Source of the DNA: an uncultured Litoreibacter sp.
GTDB lineage: Bacteria > Pseudomonadota > Alphaproteobacteria > Rhodobacterales > Rhodobacteraceae
Direction of reading: 5' to 3'
Assembly (NCBI RefSeq): GCF_947501785.1
Contig: NZ_CANMXB010000001.1
Coordinates: forward strand, 2,313,048-2,377,047
Length of the DNA: 64,000 nt
Under the pieces are notes generated by a model that did not search any database, had not been told where the DNA came from, and worked only from the letters and a program-made list of their open reading frames with translations. Position 1 is the first letter of the stretch. The number at the start of each line of letters is the position of its first letter. This document shows, in pieces, positions 17,877 to 25,689 of this stretch. The position numbers and the translations under genes are program-made.

Positions 17877-18418
17877 TGGCGCAGGCGACCCTTCATATCT
17901 TCGCCGTCAACGCCGAGATTGATGTGCGCCACACATTTCTCAGCCGCTCCAAAGGCGACGCGCCGATGCTGCCCGATCTGGCGGGATGGCTGTCGCTGCG
18001 CCAAGGCGGGCTGGACACCGACAATATCGAGCTCTTCCCGGTCGGAGATTTGGGCGACCTGAAACTTGCCGACTACGTGGCAACTGCCTTTGACACGTTG
18101 GAGGAGCCGTTGAAGAAAGCCGCCCCGAAACTGAACGCGCTGGACGGGCATGTGCTGTTGATCCCCGGCGCGGCCCTGGCCGGAGATTGGCAGGCGGGCA
18201 GCAATCTGACCCTGATCGACACGCTGCCACTGGCCGTCGCCGATCACACCGCCGAGGCGTTGGAGACAGCGGCCTCCAGCTACGGCCGGCCTGCGCAAGA
18301 CCACATCGGCTGGCACAGCAAAAAGAAGGGAAGCCTGAAATCCCGCCAGGGAATTGCATTGATCCTCATCGCGTTCCTCATCGTGATGATCTCGCTGTCG
18401 GTGATTGTGGCGACCTAA
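17876..18418 (+). CDS. Conserved hypothetical protein with C-terminal membrane anchor
   Basis: A 180-residue protein: a soluble, acidic N-terminal domain (about 1-150) without a signal peptide, a basic patch (HSKKKGSLKSRQG) and one C-terminal membrane helix (IALILIAFLIVMISLSVIV), i.e. a tail-anchored layout. No catalytic motif seen. It is translationally coupled to the microprotein upstream and sits 64 bases ahead of the dihydroorotase homologue, within the pyr block. I do not recognise the domain. Confidence 0.75.
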   Translation: MAQATLHIFAVNAEIDVRHTFLSRSKGDAPMLPDLAGWLSLRQGGLDTDNIELFPVGDLGDLKLADYVATAFDTLEEPLKKAAPKLNALDGHVLLIPGAALAGDWQAGSNLTLIDTLPLAVADHTAEALETAASSYGRPAQDHIGWHSKKKGSLKSRQGIALILIAFLIVMISLSVIVAT

Positions 18419-18482
18419 TCCCATTTGCCAAACACCGCTCGCCCGTGCGAAACGGGCAAAACGTTAAGAAAGGCCCGCCACT

Positions 18483-19772
18483 ATGTTGCTGCTGACCAAC
18501 GCCATATTGATCGACCCTGAGCGGGGAACCGAGGAACATGGCGCAGTTCTCATCAAGGATGGGCGGATTAACGAAATATTACCGCAAGATATTGATCTGA
18601 GTGACAAAAAAAGGTTCCCCGCGGGGAACCTTGTCGACTGCGGAGGCAAATATCTGGCCCCTGGCATCGTCGATATCGGCGTTAAGGTTTGCGAGCCAGG
18701 GGAGCGCCACAAAGAAAGCTTCCGCACCGCAGGCCAAGCCGCTGCCGCAGGTGGCGTGACCACCATGGTGACACGCCCCGACACGATCCCGACCGTCGAT
18801 ACGCCCGAGACTTTGGAATTCGCCAAACGGCGCGGCGCCGAGATGACGGATGTGCGGATCGCGCCCATGGCCTCGCTCACTAAAGCGCGCGAAGGGCGCG
18901 AGATGGTCGAAATGGGGTTCCTGCGTGATGCGGGTGCCGTGGCGTTTTCCGACGGCGACAACGTGGTGACCGACACAAAGGTGCTGAGCCGCGCGATGGT
19001 GTATGCGCGGTCCTTGGGCGCGTTGGTGATGGGGCACCCGCAGGAGCCGGTGCTCAGCGACGGGGCGGCTGTGACCTCAGGCAAGTTTGCGTCCCTGCGG
19101 GGACTGCCCTCGGTCTCGCCTTTGGCAGAACGGATGGGGCTTGAACGCGATCTGGCTTTGGTGGAGGCAACGAAGGTGCGCTACCACGCCGACCAAATTT
19201 CCTCTGCTGCCGCCCTGCCCGCTCTGAGCCGCGCGAAAGAAGCGGGTCACGATGTGACAGCGGGCGTGTCCATTCACCACCTGACGCTCAACGAGCTGGA
19301 TGTGGGCGATTACCGCACCTTCTTCAAAGTGAAGCCTCCTTTGCGCAGCGAGGACGACCGCGTCGCGATGGTCGAAGCCGTCGCCAGCGGATTGATCGAC
19401 ATCATTTGCTCGATGCACACGCCGCAGGATGAAGAAAGCAAGCGCCTGCCCTACGAGCAAGCCGCATCGGGTGCCGTGGGTCTGGAGACATTGCTGCCTG
19501 CGGTCCTGCGTTTGTACCATTCTGGCCAGTTGGACTTGCCCACGCTGTTCCGCGCCATGTCGCTGAACCCAGCCAAGCGACTAGGGCTAGACGGTGGCCG
19601 GATGGAAGCGGGCGCGCCGGCGGATCTGGTGCTGTTTGACGCGGGCGCACCGTTTGTGATGGACCGTGAGACCCTGAAATCCAAATCCAAGAACACTCCG
19701 TTTGACGGGCAACGCATGCAAGGCCGCGTGCTGCGCACCTATGTGGCGGGCCATGAGGTATACGCCCGCTGA
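18483..19772 (+). CDS. pyrC: Dihydroorotase homologue, probably non-catalytic (PyrC-prime type)
   Basis: This 429-residue amidohydrolase-fold protein aligns with class I dihydroorotases from end to end, but metal ligands are changed: the D-x-H-x-H motif reads DIGVK (64-68) and the Asp of the DHAPH motif is Ser310 (CSMHTP). The same replacements mark PyrC-prime of Pseudomonas, which does no catalysis and instead holds PyrB in an active dodecamer. The position after pyrB fits that role. A true dihydroorotase should be elsewhere in the genome. The stop overlaps the plsY start (TGATG). An AAGAAAGG site precedes the ATG. Confidence 0.9.
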   Translation: MLLLTNAILIDPERGTEEHGAVLIKDGRINEILPQDIDLSDKKRFPAGNLVDCGGKYLAPGIVDIGVKVCEPGERHKESFRTAGQAAAAGGVTTMVTRPDTIPTVDTPETLEFAKRRGAEMTDVRIAPMASLTKAREGREMVEMGFLRDAGAVAFSDGDNVVTDTKVLSRAMVYARSLGALVMGHPQEPVLSDGAAVTSGKFASLRGLPSVSPLAERMGLERDLALVEATKVRYHADQISSAAALPALSRAKEAGHDVTAGVSIHHLTLNELDVGDYRTFFKVKPPLRSEDDRVAMVEAVASGLIDIICSMHTPQDEESKRLPYEQAASGAVGLETLLPAVLRLYHSGQLDLPTLFRAMSLNPAKRLGLDGGRMEAGAPADLVLFDAGAPFVMDRETLKSKSKNTPFDGQRMQGRVLRTYVAGHEVYAR

Positions 19773-20383
19773 TGCCCGAGATTGTAACTTCCGTGCCGTT
19801 GCTGCTGATAACTGGCGTGCTGGCCTACTTGCTGGGGTCGATCCCATTCGGGTTGGTGATCACCAAGGCGTTCGGTTTGGGCAACCTGCGCGAGATCGGG
19901 TCGGGCAACATAGGCGCCACGAATGTGCTGCGCACCGGGTCGAAGCCCGCCGCTTTGGCGACGTTGTTGCTGGACTCGGGCAAAGGCGCGATTGCCGTGC
20001 TGGTGGCGCGGTACATGGTCGGGGAGGATGCCGCGCAGCTTGCCGGGTTGATGGCCTTCCTTGGCCACTTGTTTCCGGTATGGCTGGGCTTCAAAGGCGG
20101 CAAGGGCGTGGCGACCTATCTGGGTACCTTGCTGGCGCTGTCGTTCCCCGCAGGGACCGTGGCCTGCCTGACATGGCTGGTGGCCGCCGCGCTCTTTCGC
20201 ATTTCTTCCTTGTCGGCGTTGGTCGCCGCTGTGTCCATGCCTGTGGCGCTAGTCTGGTTGGGCAGGCCCGACATGGTGGTGTTGGCCATTGCGCTGGGCG
20301 CCTTGATCTGGGTGCGCCACGCGGGCAATATCCGCCGCATTATGAATGGGACCGAGGCGAAGATCGGGAAGAAGGACAAGTAG
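19772..20383 (+). CDS. plsY: Glycerol-3-phosphate acyltransferase PlsY
   Basis: This 203-residue membrane enzyme transfers acyl groups from acyl phosphate to glycerol-3-phosphate, the first step of phospholipid synthesis. PlsY motifs are visible: LGSIPFGLVITK, the GSGNIGATNVLRTG loop, and GHLFPVWLGFKGGKGVAT. About five to six helices are predicted. It is translationally coupled to the dihydroorotase homologue by a one-base overlap, a junction common in Rhodobacterales. Confidence 0.96.
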   Translation: MPEIVTSVPLLLITGVLAYLLGSIPFGLVITKAFGLGNLREIGSGNIGATNVLRTGSKPAALATLLLDSGKGAIAVLVARYMVGEDAAQLAGLMAFLGHLFPVWLGFKGGKGVATYLGTLLALSFPAGTVACLTWLVAAALFRISSLSALVAAVSMPVALVWLGRPDMVVLAIALGALIWVRHAGNIRRIMNGTEAKIGKKDK

Positions 20384-20384
20384 C

Positions 20385-20810
20385 ATGAGCTTCGGCACCG
20401 CTGTTAAGATTTGCTTAAGCAAATTTGTCACCGTCTCCGGTCGGGCATCGCGATCGGAGTTTTGGTGGTTCTTCCTGTTCTACAATCTGGTCTCTCTGGC
20501 GGGCTTCATCATTGTCATTGTCACCCTTGACGAGAACGGCGAAGGCGGCACGGTCTGGCCCTTTTTTGTGGCAATGTTGATATTGCTGCCGCCTATGCTT
20601 GCGGTGACCGCGCGCAGGTTGCATGACAAAGGCATCACGGCTTGGGCGGTCTTGATTAGCTTTGTCCCATTCGGATCGTTCGCGCTGCTTATTCTCTGTG
20701 CCTTGGCCGGAGACGAGGAAGAGAACATCTACGGCCCGCCGCCAATTCGCGACGGCGACACCGTGGTTTACACAAAGTCAAACATTCCAAACGTTCGCGA
20801 TAACGATTGA
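20385..20810 (+). CDS. DUF805 membrane protein (copy 1 of 3)
   Basis: A 141-residue protein with the DUF805 pattern: an N-terminal CLSKFVTVSGRASRSEFWWF box, three to four helices, then ARRLHDKGITAWAVL and a C-terminal tail. The ATG at 20385 follows the plsY stop by one base; the frame is open further upstream but inside plsY. Family function is unknown; some members are linked to cell-envelope stress. It is the first of three consecutive DUF805 genes. Confidence 0.9.
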   Translation: MSFGTAVKICLSKFVTVSGRASRSEFWWFFLFYNLVSLAGFIIVIVTLDENGEGGTVWPFFVAMLILLPPMLAVTARRLHDKGITAWAVLISFVPFGSFALLILCALAGDEEENIYGPPPIRDGDTVVYTKSNIPNVRDND

Positions 20811-20913
20811 TTAACCCTAACGTCAATTTCCGGAAAATGACCCGATTGACGCACAGTTCTGCCTGATTTGCCCACGACATTGCACGTGAGACAAACGCTA
20901 CAGGACAACGACC

Positions 20914-21546
20914 ATGGGCCCTCTTGCCGCGACACAATCAGTGCTACGAAACTACGCAACCATGTCAGGCCGCGCGACGCGGTCGGAATATTGGTGGTGG
21001 GGGCTGGTGCAGGGCCTGATCCTGCTGTCGCTGTGCACAATCGCGGCCGCCGCGGTCGAACCTACCGGTCCAACCACATTGGCAATGGTCGCGGGCGGCG
21101 CGGCATTTGTCTTCATGCTCGCAACCCTTGTGCCCAACATCTGCGTCATGGTGCGCCGGCTGCATGACACCGGCCGGTCCGGCGCATGGTATTTCATCAC
21201 GTTTGTCCCTGTTATCGGCGGGATCTGGTTTCTGGTCCTGATGTTGCTTGGGTCTGAAGACCGCCCCAACATTTATGGCGGTCCACCGAATTCGGACGGC
21301 TCGACGCCGTCAGGTCCGATCAGCACCCGCGCGCCGTCAGACGATATTTACAGCCGGGAGGACGTGTCCAACGCCTATGTCGCGGCCTACACCACCGACC
21401 CGCGCGCTGCCGCCATGCGCAAAGCCGTTGCGAATGGTGAGGAAGTGGGCGCGGATTTTGCCGCGCAACGCAAGGCCGAGATCAGCGACTACTACAAACG
21501 CAATGTTCTGGGCGGCGCAAAATCAGGAGCACCGGAGCACAGCTAA
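20914..21546 (+). CDS. DUF805 membrane protein (copy 2 of 3, with C-terminal extension)
   Basis: This 210-residue protein repeats the DUF805 layout: RNYATMSGRATRSEYWWWGL, helices, VRRLHDTGRSGAWYFI, and a terminal GSEDRPNIYGGPP. Beyond it an 80-residue hydrophilic tail (Ser/Thr-Pro-rich, then Ala/Glu-rich) is absent from the other two copies and could be a cytoplasmic interaction region. It has its own 103-base upstream gap and so perhaps its own promoter. Confidence 0.9.
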   Translation: MGPLAATQSVLRNYATMSGRATRSEYWWWGLVQGLILLSLCTIAAAAVEPTGPTTLAMVAGGAAFVFMLATLVPNICVMVRRLHDTGRSGAWYFITFVPVIGGIWFLVLMLLGSEDRPNIYGGPPNSDGSTPSGPISTRAPSDDIYSREDVSNAYVAAYTTDPRAAAMRKAVANGEEVGADFAAQRKAEISDYYKRNVLGGAKSGAPEHS

Positions 21547-21580
21547 CCCTGCCACCAGTTAACCAGTTACGGAGTTATCC

Positions 21581-21970
21581 ATGGACATGTTGTCCCATCT
21601 ATCGACCGCCTATTCCAAACTATTCATGCCGAGCGGGCGCGCCTGCCGCGCCGAATTTTGGACGATCTATGCCGCAAATCTTGTGATCCTGCTGATCTGT
21701 TTGCAATTGGCCATGCAGGCGTCAGGTACGGCCAGCATTGTGTTTTCGGTCATCGGCATTGCCGCTGTGACCCTTGGCAACCTGACCGCAGCGGCACGGC
21801 GGCTGCACGACACCAACCGCACCGGCTGGTGGATCGCCTCGACGATCCTGCCTTTCATGGCATTTGTGGTGATCTTCTTTCTGATGCAGCGCGGGGTGAG
21901 CGGCCCCACCCGCTTTGACGCGCACGCAGACCCGTACACCCACCCGCCGCAGGACCTGCGCCCAGCCTAG
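21581..21970 (+). CDS. DUF805 membrane protein (copy 3 of 3)
   Basis: A 129-residue DUF805 protein: AYSKLFMPSGRACRAEFWTI box, helices, and ARRLHDTNRTGWWIASTIL. It is the most diverged copy in the middle helices. It starts 34 bases after copy 2. Its TAG stop lies in CTAG shared with the stop of gshA on the other strand. Confidence 0.88.
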   Translation: MDMLSHLSTAYSKLFMPSGRACRAEFWTIYAANLVILLICLQLAMQASGTASIVFSVIGIAAVTLGNLTAAARRLHDTNRTGWWIASTILPFMAFVVIFFLMQRGVSGPTRFDAHADPYTHPPQDLRPA

Positions 21971-23337
21971 TATTTGTAGGCGTCGTAGATATTGGAGATG
22001 TCGCCATCCCAATCCGTGTTGTAGCGGCGCAATAGCTCGTCAGCTGGGGTTTCGCCTGATGCGATACTGTCTTTCAGGGCGTTCAGGAAATGCGTTTCGT
22101 CCGGGACCAGTCCGCCTGCACCGGGCCTGGCGCGGTTTTTGAGGCCGGCCTCGGCGATGTCGACCACCTCGCTCGCGAGGTGGTGCATTTTTATGCCGTT
22201 CACTTCGGCTTGCAGGCCTTGCTCGGATGACGCGACCAACAGGGCCTGACGCGTCTCGGCGTCCCAGCCTTTGACGAGGTCCCAAGCGGCGTCGAGCGCG
22301 GTTTGGTCATAGGTCAGCCCGACCCAGAATGCAGGCAGCGCGCAGAGCCTGCGCCACGGGCCACCATCGGCCCCGCGCATTTCGATGAATTTCTTGACCC
22401 GCGCCTCGGGGAAGACGGTGGTCAGGTGATCGGCCCAATCCGACAAGGTCGGCGTCTCGCCAGGCAGCGCGGGCAGCTCCCCTTTGAGGAAGTCGCGGAA
22501 GGACTGGCCCAACGCGTCGATATATTTGCCGTCGCGGTAGACAAAATACATTGGCACATCCAGCACCCATTGGGTCCACGCCTCGAACCCGAAGCCTTCG
22601 TCAAAGATGAACGGGATCATGCCGGTGCGCGCATCATCCAAGCCGCGCCAGACGCGGGAGCGCCATGACTTGTGGCCATTCACCTTGCCTTCAAAGAAGG
22701 GCGAGTTAGCGAAAAGCGCGGTCGCAACGGGCTGCAGGGCCACGGCGACGCGCATCTTTTTGACCATGTCGGCCTCGGAACTGAAGTCGAGGTTCACCTG
22801 CACCGTACAAGTCCGCCGCATCATCTGCGTGCCATGCGTGCCGACGGTGCCCATATAGGCGTCCATCAGCTTGTAGCGGCCTTTGGGCATCAGCGGCATT
22901 TGCTCATGGGTCCATTCAGGGGCCGCACCCAGACCAATGAATTTCGCGCCGATGCGGTCGGCCACGGTTTGCACCTCGACCAGGTGAGTGTTCACCTCGT
23001 CGCAGGTCTCGTGGATGGTTTCCAGCGGCGCGCCGGACAGTTCCAGCTGCCCGCCAGGTTCGAGCGACACGTTTGCCCCGTCTTTGACGAGGCCCACGAT
23101 CTTGTCGCCTTCGTTGACGGGCTGCCAGCCAAATTCGTCGCGCAGTCCTTCGAGGATGGCCTTGATTGACCGTTCGCCGTCATAGGGCAGCGGCAGCAGG
23201 CTATCCTGACAGAAGCCGAATTTCTCGTGCTCCGTGCCGATGCGCCAGTCTTCCTTGGGCTTGCAGCCGTCCGCCAGATAGCCCGCCAGTTGGGAATGGT
23301 CTGTGATCGGGCCGCCGCCGGATTGAGGGATGGACAT
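21967..23337 (-). CDS. gshA: Glutamate-cysteine ligase (GCS2/plant-like type)
   Basis: This 456-residue enzyme catalyses the first step of glutathione synthesis, ATP-dependent joining of Glu and Cys. Typical text of the alphaproteobacterial/plant group includes GTEHEKFGFC near residues 38-47, EPGGQLELSGAP, YMGTVGTHGTQMMRRTCTVQ and LPAFWVGLTYDQTALDAAWD. Length matches the family. It converges with the DUF805 gene by overlapping TAG stops in CTAG, and lies downstream of the rsmE pair with a 421-base separation of starts that includes the membrane protein gene. Confidence 0.94.
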   Translation of the reverse strand: MSIPQSGGGPITDHSQLAGYLADGCKPKEDWRIGTEHEKFGFCQDSLLPLPYDGERSIKAILEGLRDEFGWQPVNEGDKIVGLVKDGANVSLEPGGQLELSGAPLETIHETCDEVNTHLVEVQTVADRIGAKFIGLGAAPEWTHEQMPLMPKGRYKLMDAYMGTVGTHGTQMMRRTCTVQVNLDFSSEADMVKKMRVAVALQPVATALFANSPFFEGKVNGHKSWRSRVWRGLDDARTGMIPFIFDEGFGFEAWTQWVLDVPMYFVYRDGKYIDALGQSFRDFLKGELPALPGETPTLSDWADHLTTVFPEARVKKFIEMRGADGGPWRRLCALPAFWVGLTYDQTALDAAWDLVKGWDAETRQALLVASSEQGLQAEVNGIKMHHLASEVVDIAEAGLKNRARPGAGGLVPDETHFLNALKDSIASGETPADELLRRYNTDWDGDISNIYDAYKY

Positions 23338-23394
23338 ATTCGGGCTCCGATCAAATGTTTCGAGCGCTAGGGATGAAAGACCCGCGCGGTGAAG

Positions 23395-23916
23395 TCAATG
23401 CAGCGCTGCGCGGGGTTTGGACCAGATCACGAATCTGTCATGGTTGGTGGTGCCCATTGCCTTGGTGGCCATGGAATAGTCCACACCATCGAGGGCGGCG
23501 AAGGCGTCGAAAAGCTGCTCCGCCCCGGCGGCGGAATTGGGGATGGTCAGCGTGGCGCCGCCATCCTCTTCAAGCACCCAGTGCAGGTCATCTGACCATG
23601 GGCCTTCGTCAGTGGTTATGGCGGTGATGCGTGCGAGGGACTCGATTGACACTGAGCCGCCCTCATAGGCGGAGAAGTAGGAGATTTGGCGCTCGTCCAC
23701 CTCCACCACGCCGGGGCCGATCTGGTCTGTTTTGAAGATCAGGCGGCGGAAGGCGGTGAAGGCGAGGCCCAGCCCCATAAAAGCGATGATCACGCCGATG
23801 GCGGTCCAGAACCAGCCGATGCGGGTGGCCAGCCACAGTCCGATAAGCGCGATGATGAGGCCCGCGAATATTTCGGAGTATTTCTTGAAGAACGCGGCGG
23901 CTTCGGGGCGGATCAT
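23395..23916 (-). CDS. Conserved hypothetical membrane protein, PH-like
   Basis: This 173-residue protein has two neighbouring membrane helices (FAGLIIALIGLWLATRIGWF and WTAIGVIIAFMGLGLAFTAF, residues 16-56) followed by a soluble domain of about 110 residues with GVVEVDERQISYFSAYEGG and DDLHWVLEEDGGATLTIP. The first Met overlaps the rsmE stop (ATGA at 23913-23916), so the two are coupled. Function unknown; the soluble part may be a PH-like fold. Confidence 0.8.
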   Translation of the reverse strand: MIRPEAAAFFKKYSEIFAGLIIALIGLWLATRIGWFWTAIGVIIAFMGLGLAFTAFRRLIFKTDQIGPGVVEVDERQISYFSAYEGGSVSIESLARITAITTDEGPWSDDLHWVLEEDGGATLTIPNSAAGAEQLFDAFAALDGVDYSMATKAMGTTNHDRFVIWSKPRAALH

Positions 23917-24638
23917 TGCCAATCCCCTAACGCTTGTTGCCAGACGGTGAGCGCGGCGACCGCAGCGGTGTCGGCGCGCAGGATGCGGGGGCCGAGGCTG
24001 ATGGGAGTCGTTTGGGGCATGGCGTGCAGGCGCTCGCGTTCTTCGTCGGAAAAGCCGCCTTCGGGGCCAATTAGGATGGCCCATTTCCCTTTGGTGGCAG
24101 TGGCGAGGGTCTCAGCCGCACCCACGCGGGCCTCGTCGCAGAACATCATTTGGCGGTCGGCAGGCCACGTGTCGAGCACCGCGCCCAGCTTGGCGATTTC
24201 AGCCACTTCCGGCACATAAGTGCCGCCGCATTGCTCGGCCGCTTCCATGGCGTGGGCCTGCAGCTTGTCGCGACGCACACGGTCGGAATTGGTGTAGCGG
24301 GTGGTGACGGGCAGGATGCGGGCAGCCCCCATCTCGGCAGCTTTCTCGACGATGAAGTCGGTGCGGGCCTTTTTGATGGGCGCAAAGAGCAGCCAGAGGT
24401 CGGGGGGCATTTGCAGCGGCTTGGTCTGGTCTTTGACGGCGAGAATGCCGCGACGTTTCCCCGCATCGGCGACCTCGGCCAGGAACTCTCCATCCACGCC
24501 GTTGAACAGCAAAATATGGGCTCCGACGCCCAAACGCATGACGTTGAACAGGTAGTTGGCTTGATCACGATCGACGGGAACCGAATTGCCGGTCGCCAAT
24601 GGGTGTTCTACAAACAATCTGATCTTCGCATCCGCCAT
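23913..24638 (-). CDS. rsmE: 16S rRNA (uracil(1498)-N(3))-methyltransferase
   Basis: This 241-residue SPOUT enzyme methylates U1498 of 16S rRNA. The PUA-like N-terminal domain (residues 1-70) and the SPOUT knot with AILIGPEGGFSDEE and ISLGPRILRADTAAVAAL are typical. It leads a two-gene unit with the PH-like membrane gene and is divergent from ubiA with just 11 bases between the two start codons. Confidence 0.96.
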   Translation of the reverse strand: MADAKIRLFVEHPLATGNSVPVDRDQANYLFNVMRLGVGAHILLFNGVDGEFLAEVADAGKRRGILAVKDQTKPLQMPPDLWLLFAPIKKARTDFIVEKAAEMGAARILPVTTRYTNSDRVRRDKLQAHAMEAAEQCGGTYVPEVAEIAKLGAVLDTWPADRQMMFCDEARVGAAETLATATKGKWAILIGPEGGFSDEERERLHAMPQTTPISLGPRILRADTAAVAALTVWQQALGDWQ

Positions 24639-24649
24639 GAGGCCAACCT

Positions 24650-25627
24650 ATGACCGAGACTGCTGAAACGCCAGAGGCCCCGGATGTCGATGGTCGGGTT
24701 GCCGATGCAGTTCCCGAAAACTGGGTGGACACGCTTGCCCCGGCCTGGACCCGACCCTATCTGCGGCTGAGCCGCGCGGATCGCCCGATTGGCACGTGGT
24801 TGCTGTTGCTGCCGTGCTGGTGGGGCGTGTTGCTGGCAGCGGCGTCAACTTCGTTCAAACTGTTTGATCTGTGGATCATTTTGGGCTGCGCGCTTGGCGC
24901 ATTCCTGATGCGTGGCGCGGGGTGTACGTGGAACGACATCACCGACCGGGATTTTGACGCGCAGGTGGCGCGCACCAAGTCGCGGCCTATTCCGTCGGGG
25001 CAGGTGAGCACCAAACAGGCCTTGGTCTGGCTGGGCATCCAAACGGGCATAGCCGCCTGCATCCTGTTTACCTTTAACTGGGCCACGGTGGGACTTGGCA
25101 TATTGGCGCTGCTGCCGGTCGCGGTTTACCCGTTTGCCAAGCGGTTCACGTGGTGGCCGCAGGTGTTTTTGGGGCTAGCCTTCAACTGGGGCGCGTTGCT
25201 GGCCTGGACCGCGCATACCGGGTCTTTGGGATGGCCGCCGGTGATTTTGTACGTGGCGGGGATCAGCTGGACGCTGTTTTACGACACCATCTACGCCCAT
25301 CAGGACAAGGAAGACGACGCGTTGATCGGGGTGAAGTCCACGGCGCGCCTGTTTGGCGAGAACACGCAGCCTTGGCTGCGGGGCTTCCTGATTGCCGCCG
25401 TCCTGCTGCTTGGCGTAGCGGTCATTGCCGCGATGGTGCCTGCTCAAGCGAATGTGTTGGCGCTGGTGCTGGCCCTTGCTGGCGCGTGGGGGTTCGGCTG
25501 GCATATGCTGTGGCAGCTGCGCCAACTGGACACCGAGGACGCGGACAATTGCCTGCAATTGTTTCGCTCCAACCGCGACGCTGGGCTGATTCCCGCCGTG
25601 TTTCTTGCCGCAGCGGCGCTGCTTTGA
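24650..25627 (+). CDS. ubiA: 4-hydroxybenzoate polyprenyltransferase
   Basis: A 325-residue membrane prenyltransferase of ubiquinone synthesis. Both Asp-rich motifs are intact: NDITDRDFDAQVARTKSRP and DTIYAHQDKEDDALIGVKS. About eight helices. The N-terminal 40 residues are acidic and variable; later starts are possible. Its start lies 11 bases from that of rsmE, so its promoter must lie inside rsmE. Confidence 0.96.
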   Translation: MTETAETPEAPDVDGRVADAVPENWVDTLAPAWTRPYLRLSRADRPIGTWLLLLPCWWGVLLAAASTSFKLFDLWIILGCALGAFLMRGAGCTWNDITDRDFDAQVARTKSRPIPSGQVSTKQALVWLGIQTGIAACILFTFNWATVGLGILALLPVAVYPFAKRFTWWPQVFLGLAFNWGALLAWTAHTGSLGWPPVILYVAGISWTLFYDTIYAHQDKEDDALIGVKSTARLFGENTQPWLRGFLIAAVLLLGVAVIAAMVPAQANVLALVLALAGAWGFGWHMLWQLRQLDTEDADNCLQLFRSNRDAGLIPAVFLAAAALL

Positions 25628-25689
25628 TTGAAACCGCCGCGATCAGCCGTTAGGACGTCTTGGGGGCCAACAGACATGACTCGGAAACC

